Below are positions 1 to 13,853 of a stretch of 64,000 nt of DNA, piece after piece. The stretch is from Polytrichum commune (lineage: Eukaryota; Streptophyta; Polytrichopsida; Polytrichales; Polytrichaceae). A model generated the notes under the pieces. That model saw nothing but the letters and a program-made list of their open reading frames with translations. It ran no database searches and was not told the origin of the DNA. The stretch's first letter is position 1; each line of letters starts with the position of its first letter. The stretch covers positions 35,214,001-35,278,000 of the forward strand of contig OX485806.1 in NCBI GenBank assembly GCA_950295325.1. Reading direction: 5' to 3'. A program made the position numbers and the translations under genes.

Positions 1-1692
1 AAATAAGAGCATATATGTTCTTGCACCGGAGTAAATATGAGCCTCTCATGCTTTCATTGATCATGGTGTCCAGTAATTAGAAAAAGGTGCATTGCCTTCG
101 TTTCAAAAGGGTGGGATTTATAGATTGGGGAGCAAGGTCATGGTGTTGTGATGAGTTATAAAGAGGGAGAGTGTAAGAGGTGTTTGTAGGTTGTCCATCT
201 TTTCTTATAGATTATGATATTTTGGTGTATGGATTTCATTAGATTTTTTTGGTTTGTTTGGGAATGTTCATTTTTTTGAGTTTCTCATGATCAGTTTAAT
301 GAATTCATGTATAGCATCTCTCACTTTTACCATGATGGTTACAATGGGTAAAATTACTTTACATTATTTCTGTTTCAATCAATCTAGTATTGGGTCACAT
401 TTTTTAAGTTTGTTCTTGATGGCCATTTTCAAGTAATTTTGGTAGTATGTGAAGTGAATGAATTGGAGTGTATGGATTGGAGTCATGGTTATTGGAGGTT
501 GGCTTTGGTTGTGGGCTCCTATTATTTGCATGTTGTGTTGTTACATGTGCAATTAGGCCTATGTGGTATTTTTTAAGCTTCAGAGGTTTGTTATCGATGG
601 TTCTTGGATATATGAATGTGAAGAATTAGGTGAATTTGTTGGCTTGTAGAGGTTGGACTATTAAGCGGACGGCTTCTATGTGTCTAGCTATTCTTAGTTC
701 TTTGATTTGTTGGTTTGCGCACGTGGATAAGAAATATGACCATGTGTCTTTATCGTTGTTGGGGCATACTATGCAAGGGGGGTTTGGGTGGTCAAAATAT
801 ATATTCTTATGTGATTACCCATGCACTGCATGTATCTAAATTTCAAAGATCTGGTGGTTTGTGCCCTGGATTACTTTGTCAACATATGGTAATCTGTATT
901 TGTCAATGTTTCTCTAGTCCTATGTCTTTTTGTTGATAAATGCGTATAAAATTTACAAATTTGGATATATGTTGGATATATCCTTGAGATATTTTGAATA
1001 CATACATGGACCTATTGTATGAATCTCAACAATGCATGTGTCAAGGTACCCCATCAACTTACCTCTATATAAATATGTAGAAAGAGGCATCTATTACGTA
1101 CTTAGAACACATGCACATATTTCCAAGGTTCACAAACATAGTTAATTACCTTTGCAAGAGTAAGGCTTGGTCAGGTATAAATTACACTAGATGTGAGAGC
1201 CAATGCACACAAAGTCCATTTCTTTCTTTCTTTGAGACGTTGTTTTCCACCGCCCCCCTCCCCCCTTTCTATAGGCATACCTAGTGGGCTCCCAAATGTT
1301 AGACTTGCTCATGTCCCTTGACCCGGCTAGCTTGTATGAAGTGCCCATAAATCGTTGAGCATCCAAGGCAACCACCCAATGTCTCCTCACCAAGAATGTG
1401 ACATCCACTTATTGTATCTAGGGTGGGTGTAGGCTCCACATACTCTTTGACACTTTGGACTTATAAGGTTATCGTGTAGCATAAATAAGCTCATGATCGC
1501 AACTTTTGCCCCCGGACTCAATGATCTTTGGAATCCAATGGGACAATTATTGGCCATCATGATGTAAATGGGGTATGGTGACAAGATGGCTTTCTATACT
1601 TCCACGGCCACTTAAAATTGTCAACCGATATGCATATACATGATCCTAACATTATTTAGATTGTGAAGGTTGTACTCTTTCCCGGTGATGGA
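1..1692. other. No gene recognised
   Basis: AT-rich DNA with only short open frames that resemble no family. There is a pyrimidine/C-rich patch near 1250-1270. Nothing else can be supported here. Confidence 0.6.
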
Positions 1693-1938
1693 GGCCAGGG
1701 ATTCGTGGCACTCACTAAAAATCATCCGTGCGGATGAAAAAAACACAGGAATCATCTAAATGGCTATTTTTGGGCAATTTGATTCCGGAAATAGAGTCAA
1801 AGGCCCCGAATTAGTCTAGTGACGTCACATTCGAATGAATCGGCCCTCAACCCCATAGGGGGGCTTTTTTTATTGGAGCCACTTCATCCACGATATCTTG
1901 GATGGATGATTTTTAGTGAGTGCCACGAATCCCCAGCC
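1693..1938. mobile_element. MULE-type MITE, 246 bp, with target-site duplication
   Basis: The ends are inverted repeats of 35 bp (1693-1727 and 1904-1938) with two mismatches, beginning GGC[C/T][A/G]GGGATTCG. A perfect 10-bp direct repeat, CGGTGATGGA, lies immediately outside both ends (1683-1692 and 1939-1948). A 9-11 bp target duplication with long terminal inverted repeats is the hallmark of Mutator-like elements. The 175-bp interior has no coding capacity, so this is a non-autonomous copy. The intact duplication suggests a fairly recent insertion. Confidence 0.82.
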
Positions 1939-3010
1939 CGGTGATGGACTCTTCATACCACGTACAAACAAACGCGAGTGTAGAAAGGGGTATTCTTTGG
2001 TGTATTAGCGTATATTTTATACATAAGGAAGGGGTCTTGTTTTTCTCCAGTGTGTATAATTACAAAGGTCATTTAAGAATTTTAAGGTAAAGATAGATGT
2101 ACAAAAAGGGGCCTACCGTTTCGGGATTTTTTTTGATAACATATGTGCTAGTTTCATCCAAATGTATGTTTCCATTCATTGTTGTTTATTGCCTTAGCTT
2201 CAACACCGTGTGTTTTGCAATCATATTATTATGAGTTACATCTATGGATGAAGAAGTGTTTGATGACGTTCTCATTGGAAAGTGAAAAGCGTGTATGTAA
2301 CAAAGGCCTATTTAATTTATGATTCGTATTATGTGTATGTAGTGGAGGCATTTATCACAGTAAAATAAAAAGCTTAGTATAGATACACGACTCCATTTTC
2401 TAGCCTACTATTAGTATGTTTAAATTTCTTTTTATTTATAAATTTATCGTGTATAGGATGATTTATTTCACAATCACCCATGCACATTGTTTAAATTTCC
2501 AATGAAGAGTCCATGCCCATGGGTTCTATTTCTGAATGAGGTGATTTATATTGAGTCTCGAGTCTCTTTTTCATCCAAATTAAACTAGAAAAAATTACAT
2601 AGACATAGGCTATATCTTTGCAACTAGAGGATATAGCCTATTGTGCCAACACGTTGATGTCATGATAACCGTGTGGTAGATTCTTGAGACTAGTTGCCCG
2701 GTCCACGGGAAGATGAAGGTGGTGACTACAATTGTGAAGATTTGCATGATGGTTGTAAGTTGATTAAGAAAATTTAATTTTGAGATTATTGCAAGCATAA
2801 TTCATGGAATTTAAAGACTATATGATTACTCAAAGCCACTACCCCAGACTTTGTCTCGATGATGAGCCATTGACTACGTGCCAAGCTCTTTAGTTGTATG
2901 ACTGACATAGTGAATGCGTATTAGAGTGATAAATGTCCACACACATAGGATGGACTCACATATAATTGAGAAAGCATCAATGAACCATAAGAGAATATGA
3001 ATTAAGCCTA

Positions 3011-3045
<35 letters not shown>

Positions 3046-6000
3046 AAAGACATAGATTTATATTAGAAATCTTAATCCAATGTGACATTAATCCTCCCAT
3101 TCTTGCAGTCAATTTGCCCCTCATACTATCGCCAAGTTTTCCTTCATCAACTTCCACATCAGCTCCCCTAGCCTTTAGCTTCTCGCCTCCTCTTCGACAA
3201 ACCAAATGTCTTCCATGTCATTGTTTCCATGATAACTTTCTTAATCACAACTTTGATTATATTTCCATCTTGACCGCCATCATTTCTTCAACTCACCCAC
3301 TCAATCTTTCTCTCTCTGATTATTGTCTTAGATTAACTTGACTACACTCAACTTTAATTTTAGCAATCTCTAATTGCTTTGCTTATAGCCTCAAACATTC
3401 GCTCACATAACTCAATGCCCATAGCTTATGTTACTACATATTCCACCATTTTATTGACTTTGAATTGTATAGTTCAACAATCAATCTTACTTACACCAAG
3501 TCAATTGCAAAGTTCAATAATCAATCTTACATACACCAAGTCACTTGCAAAAAATACTTATCCATTCACTCTCGTATCATAGTTCAATCATAAAACTTCG
3601 GATTTTGAATCACTTGGCTTAATCAACCTATATCTATCCTCAAGACTTGGGATTAATCCTATGACTATACCATTGATCTCAATCTCTGAGTTTTGGGGTT
3701 CAAAAAGGCTATTGCTTTGCTCTACTAAGACTATGCCTGATACGGCATATGTAAATAACATGTCTCTTCCACGGCCAACCTTCTCCTTATTGAGCCAAAA
3801 GGAAGGAGAAGGTGGTTATAGGCAATAACGGACTTGAAGTGGCAATAGCCTCCTAATCCCATTATGGATGAGAATCTAACTACCAATTGTCAGATGACAA
3901 CCACAAAATTTTGAAATTTTCCCGCTTTCGCTAGACTATGACCAAAGAATGTGGCTTCCATAGATGTATTCTTTATTGGAATTATAATTGGCGTGAATGG
4001 GTGACTGTGAAATAAAACCCCTTGTATGCTTTACTAATTTATGGAGGAAAGTAATGTATACATTCTAATGGTATGCTAGATAATAGAGTCATGTATTTAT
4101 TTAAGCTTTACAAAACGATGTGAAAAATGTTTGCTCTACATACACAAAATATGAAACTTGAAACAAATTGGCCTTTCTTACGTATACAATCCACTATCAC
4201 TTTTTTATTATTGGAAAGTTATTGAAGAGTCATCCATATCATGAGACTCATAATAATTTGAACTTAGAACATGTGTTAGTGAAGCTTATGCAATAATAGC
4301 AACTAGATTCACCATCATATCAACAAAAGCAATCCAAATGACTTTATAACCTTATCTCCATATGCTATGGGCGGGCCATTAGGATAATAGGTTCTTTATA
4401 TTCTACCCACTTATCATCAAGTTTTTGGTGCATTTTACGGAGTCTTTCCAATGTACCAAGTATTGGTAGTCGAATGCTTTGTAGATTTAGATGATCTTCC
4501 ATGGCAATGGCGCTATCCAAATAGCACAATAGAAGAGAGCCGAAGAGCGCTCAAAAGAGCCTCTAGTTTGGAACATCCTAGAACACAAAAGCAAAACTTA
4601 ACAAGAATAGACCAGGTAGTCGATGGGGATGGTATTAAACCAAATGGGAACAATGGATGAAATCTTAAATTAGATGGATCTAGCATATCTATTATCAATT
4701 TTTTACTTGACTAAAGCTTAGGACCCCCTTTTGTATCTATCTCTACTCTAAAGTCCTCAATAGCCTTTTTATTTGTATACATCAGACGGTAAACAATACC
4801 TATAACCTCCCCCTTATGTATACTATGTACGGTAATGTCTTAGATAATAGTACTTCTTACACTCACATTAGCTCGTACATGGTATTGTATGACCAAGAGT
4901 CCATCCCCCATGTTATGAATCCCTCTTACATCATATACTTATCCTATGGCCTTTATCTCATGGACTTTGTTTCCTTGTGTTTTATTCTTCAGCTTATGTA
5001 TATTTTATTTATGGTACAAATGGGCTATAAGGGGCTTTAGGGACCCTATGAATGCACATGTTTCAAAAAATTAAAAAGACATGCACCGTACGGGGTGCAA
5101 AGAAGGGGTATAAATCATGACTGTGGATTACAATGTATACATAGCATGTTAGGGTGTTCATTGTCCTGGAAATATAGATATGTTATGCCCAATGCAACAT
5201 TGGAACCCTAAAAAACGTACAACAAGGACATACATGCATGTAGGAGATTACAGAAAGTTAGGTAGGGCTTCAGTTAGAGATAGTCACCTAACATCTCCAT
5301 GTTTCTTTCAATCTATGGTGGCTCATCCACTATCATTGCCCATCCTCGATCCAACACCCTAGTAATCAAAATATACCTTTTACCTCATGTTGTCATTGTC
5401 ATCCCCTGTCATTTAATTAAAATGGAGTATGTACACACAATCAAGACAATTATCACGAGGTCAAAATTGTCGTATATGTACATGAGACTATTATTTCATT
5501 TATGATTTGAATGTGTATTTCAATAGAACAACAGTTAACCAAACTTTATTATCTTAAAAACTCATGATTAAGTCTAAAATTACTTGCAACCCAAAAAATT
5601 CATTTTAAAGTCAGGTTAAAGTTGAATCATGATTATGCATTTTTCATTTTCATTTTAAAATCAAAGAGAAACCATCTAATAAAATACTTAGAAAAAATTA
5701 AAATTAAAAATAAAACTCTCCCCACTCCATAATGCTATGCATCAAAAACATAAAGAAATTTTTGACAATGAGTGAACTTGTTAGGAAATTGGGTCGGGTA
5801 TATAGTGCTATACGATAACATCCAGATGCCATGACCACGTTTTGGATGTTTGTTGGTTGCAATGGACAAAACCCTAAAACTCAATATTCCATGCATGACT
5901 AAAATGAAAAGTGGATTATGGGAAGGTTTCCAAATAACAAGATCCATGTCATTGCATTGGTTGATCGTGTCAAACTTATATCATATACATAAAAAAATAC

Positions 6001-6404
6001 ATGTGCCAAATGCCTAGAAATTAGGTATAGAAAGTTGTATATATAATTTTGGGACCTTTGTTACAATCTTTCCAACCATGACCGAGTCACATGACTCACA
6101 TCACCTATAAACTAGTATGGGTGTAATGCAACTCACCACACGCGGTTAGCACAGCAATTGCCTTTTTGTAGAGTTCTAAATTTTGCACATAGAGAACTTG
6201 CCAATTGATGATTTGGGTTTAGGATAGTTATATAGACAATCAATCCAAATCCTAAATTACGGGATCACCAAACTATGTATTTTATTTGTTTAAACCACAC
6301 CACAAAGCACCACGTACAATCTTTACCACGTAGGCATACAAATTCAACTAGACTACATTGTAAGGTTGAATCCACATGGGAATATATTTAGGGTCTTCAC
6401 TGAA
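1939..6404. other. Intergenic, no gene recognised
   Basis: No open frame here resembles a known family. Visible structure is limited to a GA microsatellite at 3014-3043 (listed separately) and two short hairpins. One, at 2605-2641, has a stem of about 14 bp (AGGCTATATC / GATATAGCCT). The other, at 3776-3814, has an 11-bp stem (CCTTCTCCTT / AAGGAGAAGG). Confidence 0.55.
3014..3043. repeat. (GA)n microsatellite
   Basis: About 15 uninterrupted GA units. Confidence 0.95.
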
Positions 6405-6414
6405 GCCCTGCCCA

Positions 6415-6655
6415 CCAGTGCCTGGGAAGTTTTTGGGCATAGTCGGTCAAGATCCTAGTGCTTCTAAATCTAGCCGGTTACATGTTGACATCTTTCGGTT
6501 TTTTTTTTCATTCATTTTAAGTATGTTCTATAGATTCCTCTTAAATGATCGGTAATTCTCCTGAAGTCTCCGACTTCTTCAACCGGTTATTTTTCAAACT
6601 CAACCGGTTCATCTGTAACTAACTGTTGGTTCTTCCCGAGCAGTGTCGCCCACAC
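6415..6655. repeat. Dispersed CCGGTT-rich repeat, copy 1
   Basis: This stretch aligns by eye to the reverse complement of 38330-38545. Both contain the order GGTTACATGTTGA..., TTCTATAGATTCCTCT, AATGATCGG and CCGGTTATTT. It is a dispersed element of unknown class. The other copy lies inside intron 2 of the DCC-family gene. Confidence 0.65.
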
Positions 6656-6832
6656 ATATTGATGGGCATAGCTAGCGGATGGCTCCCACCAATATGGGAC
6701 GATTTTTGCATTGTTTTTTAGCTAGTGATTGAATGTAACATAATGAAGTTTCAAACATTCGCTAGCTAGAAACAAACATGAAAGTGCCCATATTGGTAGG
6801 AGCCATATGTTGGCTATGCCCACCAGTGTGTG
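6651..6832. mobile_element. Foldback MITE, about 182 bp
   Basis: The left end (CACACATATTGATGGGCATA...) and the reverse complement of the right end (CACACACTGGTGGGCATAG...) match over about 47 bp. The pairing continues inward: GCTAGTGATTGAATGT pairs with ACATTCGCTAGC-type sequence, so almost the whole element is one long imperfect hairpin. There is no coding capacity and no clear target duplication. Confidence 0.7.
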
Positions 6833-6973
6833 AGGGAAAGGCATAAGTTTGGGTTGGAAAACTCTTTGAATGGTTGGAGCCATATTGTCCACCATACCGG
6901 GTGCACCTAGGCATTACCACATCTCAAGCAAAATTGGGCAAGGGCCCACATCTTGAGGAATTGGAACCATGGC

Positions 6974-7312
6974 TAGGGCTTAAGTGCCACTTCACATAGC
7001 AGACTAAAGCCTTGTGACCATTGCATTCTAAGATGTCTCATTGGTCGTGTAGGCCGAGACCATCCAAGATCACTTCACACTAGAAGGTGAAGGCCTAAGG
7101 ACCCAGAGAAATTATCATGAATGAAAAATCTACATGGATTCTTACATGGAAAACTATAAATAGTGTTTCATGGTCTACAAAAATTGCATTAGGCCCGAAG
7201 AAAATTCCAACAAACCATGTTAATTAAACAATTGGTGTGGCTTTTCAATGAGATTCAAGGGCCCTCATAATTACATGATCACGGCCCTTGGGTCGTGTGT
7301 GAAGCGGCCCTA
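6974..7312. mobile_element. hAT-like non-autonomous repeat, short copy
   Basis: One of three related copies in this window (also 29977-30489 and 46964-47470). Shared order: AGGGC...CACTTCACAC at the left, CATGACCATT/TGACCATTGCATTC, ACATGGATTCTTACATGG, and a right end with ...GATCACGGCCCTTGGG... and GTGAAGCGGCCCT. The left and right ends are inverted relative to each other (AGGGCCRCTTCACAC). This copy lacks part of the middle. Assignment to hAT rests on end sequence only and is tentative. Confidence 0.6.
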
Positions 7313-7427
7313 AGTCAATTTAGAGACCCCCCCCCCCTAAGTAAGCCACTAATGTAACAACACCTTAAACCAATCGAGGACATAACTTTTGTTAACCAAC
7401 GATTACGCGTATATATCTCACTAGCCA

Positions 7428-9172
7428 CTACTTCCATCCAATGAGCTTTTGATTATGGAACATGCTCCTCGTCATCTCTACGATGATGCGATGCCACTCT
7501 GTTTTGTTGAGGCCTATATGGAGTGGATATTTTCTTCTCAATGTCATGTTTCTTAAGAAAATATTTGAATTATTTTCAAATGAATATATCATCGTTATCT
7601 GACCAAAACACCTTGATCTTTTGTTTCGATTGTATTTCCACAAGGGCCTTGAACTTCTCCAAACACTCTTCTTCCATATGTACACCCATACCTTCCTCAA
7701 AAATTGATTATTATAGGTGATGAAATACCTTGCACCGCCTATAGATATGGTCCCTACAGCCACACACGTCCAAATACATAACATCCAAAGACTTAGTTGC
7801 TCGCTTTCCATCGTCGTTGGGAAACACCATCCTATATTGTTTACCCTTAATACACGCTTCACAAAGCAAATGAAAATATGAGATGATTTTTTTTACTAAG
7901 GTTTATGCCACTCACCATGCTTTGAAGTGCATGAACACTTTTCATGTTCATATTTCCAAGCCGACGATGCAAAAGCTCGTGTACGGTTTCTTGTTGATGA
8001 TTGCACAAGTTGGCCGTATCCGTTCCATGCACCTTGGCGAAATTCATTTGGTACCTTCATGTAGGACTATTGCAACAACTTTGTCATTGCTACCTCTCAC
8101 AATGCATTTGTTTAGGTTAAATTACGCATTTTAACTGTTGGACAAACGTTTATTTACCGAGGGTAATTTTGCTTGTAACTTAGGCATATGGAAGACATTC
8201 TCGATATGAATTGTTTTGATTTTGCCTCTCACTAGTATTTCAACAATAATCAATCCCATTTCAATTGCTTCCACAACACTATCTTCATGCAAATGGACAT
8301 TGCTTTGAGCAATTACCTTGTATATGTCAAATACTGTCATTTGAGAAGTTATGTGCTTCGTTGTTTTCAAATCCATGATCCACTTATACATGGCATTGGA
8401 ATGTGTGCTATGTTGGGTTGCAAATGCATAGTCATCATCATCATTCACGTGTTTATATTCTCTCCACCTTTCTTCTTTGTCTTGTAGCAAAAATGTGCAA
8501 TGTGTTCTGGTTTGCCGTAATAGTATCATGATATGATGTCTTTGTGTCTTAATGCAACACCATTATGACATCATCACCTTGGGGTTCTTTCTCCTTCTTC
8601 TTAGATATTTCGTGCATCAACCGTGCCTTCATGTACTTTATATATTTCTATCAGCATGGTCTCCAAAACGGTAATCGAGTATTCCTACAAGGGTAGCAAA
8701 CTCTCGAACAAAGTCATAATAATATCTTTATTTTTCACGAGTACCTTCAAGCAAGTGGGCTGATCCATAAGTGCCTTGATCTTGTTGATGTGGTTCAACA
8801 AGTCATCACCTCCTTGTATTACATGTGAAGAACTTGCGGCGAATGAGAATAATGTTGGACAAGCTCCTCATTTTGTTGATGTTGTATAAAGTCTTGTATT
8901 CCTCCAATAGTCCTTTGCAACTCTTGATATATGCAAGTCAATTGTCCACCAAGTTGAATGCAAGGATGGACATTGTTTTTTTGACATGCGTTTTGTAATC
9001 TTTCTTCACTTTCGGATCAACATTGGAAGGTGGAACTGCATCGGATTCGGCTATAATGTCCCCAAAGGTCCACAGAAGCCAACCCCACCTGCAATTTGAA
9101 CTTCCAAAGGTTGAAGTTATTTTTCTTGAATTGATCAATGACTTTGACACCGTCACCAACAAATGATGTCAT
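7428..9172 (-). pseudogene. Ty1/copia retrotransposon gag-pol relic (truncated)
   Basis: Reading the - strand from 9172, the copia-type gag start is visible (NLWKFKLQVGLASVDLWG, near 9100). Farther on comes a degraded zinc-knuckle region near 8490, then a protease-like segment. A gag-pre-integrase motif (HRRLGNMNMKSVHALQS, about 7900-7990) follows, then integrase remnants: DVMYLDVCG in one frame near 7770, and a PYRPQQN-like core motif near 7500 corresponding to the usual integrase 'TPYTPQQNG'. Stops and frame changes occur throughout. No reverse transcriptase or RNase H follows, so the element is truncated at its 3' end, and no LTR pair was seen. An hAT-like repeat abuts the truncated end. 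Confidence 0.85.
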
Positions 9173-9239
9173 TTTGCACTCAAAGATTTTAGATATACTC
9201 TTTATTAATTTATTTCAATTATTTAAGGTGATTATATGT

Positions 9240-10080
9240 ACTCAATAACTTATCAAACCTCAATCAATTCAAATCGAAGATTTTTGCTCTCAAATGAGCC
9301 TTTGTACCTCCATTCCACTTAAGTAAGATCTTTTTACTCTTTAATGAGCCTTCTTACTATCAAATATGCCTTCGCACCTTCAAACCACTTAAATAAGGTG
9401 TTTTTACTAAATTTACCTTTGCACCTACCAACTACTCAAATGTGATTTGGCACCTTCAAACCACTCAAGTTAGGCCTTCTCCAACTCAAATGTGCTTTTG
9501 CATTCTCAAATTATTCAAATCAAGCCCTCACCAATTCATATCTACTTTTCTAACCTCAAACCACTCAAATCAAGCATTTTTCAACTCAAATGTGTTTTTG
9601 CACCCTCAATCATTCAAATCAATTCATTCCAATTCAAAATTAATACTCTTAACAATACCTTCATAAGGGCAGAATTGCATTCAACAACTTCAAATTAGGT
9701 TCTCTTGAACTCAAATGACCTTAATAATCTAAAATGTGCGCAATTTGTACTCAACATCTTCAAATCAAGTCCTCATCAATTCATATGACCTTCTTACATT
9801 CAAATGTGCACAACTTGCACTCAACACCCTCAAGTTAGGTTTTCTTCAATTCAAAGACCTTAATACTCTCAAATATGCAAAATTTATACTCAACACCCTC
9901 AAATCATGTCCTCATCAATTAAATTGACCTCAATACACTCAAAGATGCACAAAACCACTCAACCAACTCAAATTACCATTCAAATGCATCAAATATGCAT
10001 TAAAGCATTATAAACATTCAAATCAACACTTACAACTCTAAATGTGTACTTGTAAATTTCCAATGCTCCAATCTGCAAAC
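9240..10080. repeat. Degenerate minisatellite-like tract
   Basis: About fifteen imperfect copies of a roughly 50-60 bp unit built around 'CTCAAA..ACTCAAAT.AAG' and 'CAACTCAAATGTGC..TT.CA'. Copies differ in length and order. Short open frames here are by-products of the repetition and are not treated as genes. Confidence 0.75.
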
Positions 10081-12540
10081 CTCCGAACCTCCAAAACACC
10101 AACTAATGTTCCAAACATGCACCAATGCACCTTCAACACGAAGCACCCTAAAGACTCCTCCAAACACTAAAACCTCTCTAGATTCATTTCCTAATCAACT
10201 AGCAATCAAATCTCTAACTCTAGACCTTGCATGAATGGGCCCATAACCCATTGAAGCATAATAAAACTAGAGATCATATTGTGCAAGCAAATACACATAC
10301 ACAAAGGCATATGAACAATTCTTGGAGTGTGATGGTCACCTCCACCCCTTGCGGTGTCCTTTATTGCATTTTTCCTTCTTGACTCATACAATGAATATGG
10401 GATATGTCAGCTCCCACTTCCCCACAAACCATATGGGTTTATTTGAATCTTATTCATTTGTTTAATTCTAACCTATACTACTCAATAACTACAAGCACCC
10501 TAATGTTCTACCTCAACATCATTGTCTCAAACACCACAGGATTTTGGGGGTCTCAAGGGAGTAACTATGGACCCCACTCTCTGATTGCCTTTTATCATCA
10601 ATCATGTCACTTGCATGATTCAAAAAACAACAAAAATCTAGTTGTCCACATTAAGGTGGCAACACCCTTTTTAACATAGAGATGACACAAGATTTCAAAG
10701 ACTTGGATCATTCTATGAGTGCCCAACATGGGTTTCGTTGCTCATCTTAGGTTATTTACATTGGATGCATCTCAAAGACGTTGCTATCCTGTCTGCTTCA
10801 AATCAACGGTGGCCTTGCATGTTCCTTAAATTGGCAATGAAAAAAAGTTTCAATTCTGTCTCAAAAATAAAATTAAAAAAATGGGTTTCATCATCATACA
10901 TAAGCTAAAATGTATGATAATATAAACCTAAATGTCTTTGAAGACTTGAGGAGCCATGGGGTGAAGTACTTGTTTAAGATGTGCTATAAAATAACACCAC
11001 AATTCATCACAAATCTCATTATTCCATTGAAAAACTTGATAAGATTGGTTGAAATTACAAACACTATAGACTGGTGAGAGTTGCAAGAATAATATGATTT
11101 TGGAGTGATTAAATTGTCAAAGTCATGTCACTTGAGATGTGAGTATTACATGAGCTATGAAGCTGAGAACCTGATGACTCTTATTTCAAATTTTAAGATA
11201 TATAATAGACCATTTCAATAGTTGAATTTGGGGGCAAGGAGGGGGAGGGATGACTAAAAATTGCTTCTTCTTTAGCATTGAGCTTTGAGGGATATTTCCA
11301 ACTTAGACAAAAATGTCCTCGGTCATGAAGAGAGAGGAGCCATATGATGGGAGAGACTTTTAGGGGCTTTTAATACATGATTGGTTTTACTTGTTCATTG
11401 TTGGTTTTGAGTATATGTAGCTTATAAATGTTGAAAAATGCAGTGGACCTTTCAATTGATTATACACGTGTCACCATAATTTTTTTTTAAAGGTTGTTTT
11501 TTTGGGTACACAACACCTGCACCCGACAAGACTTTTAGTGTTGGCAAGATCATGACGTCCAAGTCAAGCCCAAGTTAAAGTACGAGTTTCAATCCAAAAC
11601 TTTGTGACATCAAACAAGTCATGGTACCACCCAACCATCATCTTTGGATGCTACATGCCAGACATTTGGGAACTCCAAATGTATGACAAGTTACGTATTG
11701 TTGCTTTCACATGGTCAAGGTTGATTTTGGGTATACATAGCTTAAAATCTACGGTTGATTCAAAAGTGAAGCGTACATTTCGATGAAGAAAACTACACAA
11801 AAGATTTGAGATTTGGACGATGCGCTTTTGGTCATTTAAATCGCTTGTCGGGTTACTAATAAGTAGCTGGCGGCTCTCCCCATACGTACCTCGTACACTT
11901 GTTGTCGCCTACGAAGTTCACTGTTGGGTGGCCCACAGGAGTAAAGGCACTGGGATTGTAGCTAGATTTTCAGGTTTCGCTGTTTTCTATTTATAGAGGG
12001 ACAAGCAGCCGCACTCAAGAGAAGATGCCATGGAGCTGAGACCCCCCAGTCGCAGTAAAGGCTGAGCAGCGTGTAAGTATTTAAGTAATGAGAGTGTTCC
12101 CATAGATTGATGAGGCTGGTTTGTCTGCATCCATGCGAGGCTCCAAGTGGCCAGAGGGAGAGGTTGGGAAATGACAGCATACCCATCATCCCTTCCAAAA
12201 GCAATGTGGACAAAGAGAATCATTGAGTCACACTCCTCCAATCAAACTCACCGCTTTCTGGCCTTCATCATGTCCATCGATTCGGTGGCCACTGCTCTCT
12301 CCTGTGTGAAACATAGTGGTAGTCATACGTGAACATGCAACCTGCGTGTTTTGGACAGATTGCGGCATTACCCCTGACGGACTCATGAATTCAAGCAGTT
12401 GCAACTTGCACAAATTATGACTGTCACCACATGCCTACTTACATATGGTCAGTACAGTAGACTGATGCATTACGAGCTGAAGATTAGGGAGCATAATTGT
12501 AGGTTTCGGTGGGGATGAATTGAAGTTCATTAGGAGGGAT
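10081..12540. other. Intergenic, no gene recognised
   Basis: No recognisable coding or structured element. Small open frames at 11960-12330 overlap on both strands, look unrelated to any family, and are left out. Confidence 0.5.
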
Positions 12541-12589
12541 TGCAATTTTCCAGTCACAACATAATCCATTCATACATGCAAACAGATCG

Positions 12590-13330
12590 CTGTCCTTCAC
12601 TTGGGTTCAATGCATTCTGCGGATGCTCATGACCTATCTAAACATCTGAATCTTTGATTCGAAACTTGGATCGTACATGCAAATTTCAGATGATCAGGAC
12701 ATGACCAATCACCACTGTCACTTATCAACTTATACATTAATCATGAGCTGTGCTATAAACATGACAACTGTTTGCATATTCTTGCAATATTAGCATCCAA
12801 TTGGATACACTTGTTACATGCAAAAAGATAGACGTAACTTATACAGCAGAATACCGTCACCACTTGAAAAATGTAACATACATTAGACTCAGCAGATGCT
12901 CATTATCTATTCATCTTTAATTAAAAACTTCAAAATACATATAAGTATTGTCTCAGATCAGGACAATAATTCACCACTAAGACAAACCAAAGGACATTAA
13001 TTACAGTTGCATCAACAGATGTTATAGTAGCTCTCTCCAAGCTGCGCATCCCTTTGTTGTTGTTTGATCTTGTGTAAGAGACCCGCAGAACAATTTATAC
13101 GAATGATATGATTCACATGTTGCAACCAAAGTAACATGTGATGATTTGTGATTGTATCGGAAACAACATTATAACACAGAATACCTCCACCACTTGATGA
13201 TTTCATACATTTCAGATGCTTATCAGCTATCTATCTAAACCATTATGCTCTTTAATTCAAAGGTTGGTGTCACATCAGATCTAGACAACAACCACCACTG
13301 TGGCATAAATCACCGAAGACAGTACTCCAA
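12590..13330. repeat. Degenerate tandem repeat, about 300-bp period, three copies
   Basis: A block beginning CAGATGCTCAT.A.CTAT and running through CTTTAATT.AAA, CAGAT.AGGACA and CACCACT occurs at about 12613-12720, 12893-12990 and 13214-13320. A second block (CAGAATACC.CCACCACTTGA) precedes the last two. Divergence is high, so the duplication is old. Confidence 0.6.
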
Positions 13331-13828
13331 GTTACAGCTCCAAGATGGGCATTGATCCTTAAATGTAACAGTTGGTTGGTTGGTATTGTGCATCGGACCT
13401 GCGATTAAAAAAACATCACATGTAACTTGCAGCAATAATAGTTACATCCAATACATCACAATGTCTCTTAATGCTGCTGACGATGCCGGAAGAATCTGGA
13501 TTTGCTCATGTATGCACTGTAGAGATCAGGTCAGCTAGCTGGGAGTGATGCGTCATCTTTGCAATGAGCATTGGGACTTTTTCTTGAGGCCATTAGTTTT
13601 GCGGAGGCCTACAATCCAACCAGACTGATGGTAGTGGAGCTGGAGCCGAGCCGAGCCTTCCCTCAAGAATCTCAAAGCTCTTCTCCACTGGGTTCAGTCT
13701 GATTGGATTGCAGAGCGTCGGCCAAACTCTCGGCAAGAGCTAAATCAGTCGCTGATGAATCAATCACGCACCACTGTTTCCTTCCAAGTTGAATCTGCTC
13801 CAACCAACCCAGCATTGACAGAGACTCT

Positions 13829-13853
13829 GAAGAAGAAGAAGAAGAAGAAGAAG
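13829..13853. repeat. (GAA)n microsatellite
   Basis: About eight AAG/GAA units in a tract that is open in several frames on the - strand. It encodes a serine or phenylalanine run there, which I regard as an artefact. Confidence 0.9.

Noticed and set aside
9442-9927. Several + frames within the minisatellite-like tract
   Set aside because: Repeated motifs such as TQVRPSPTQMCFC are translations of the DNA repeat, not of a gene.
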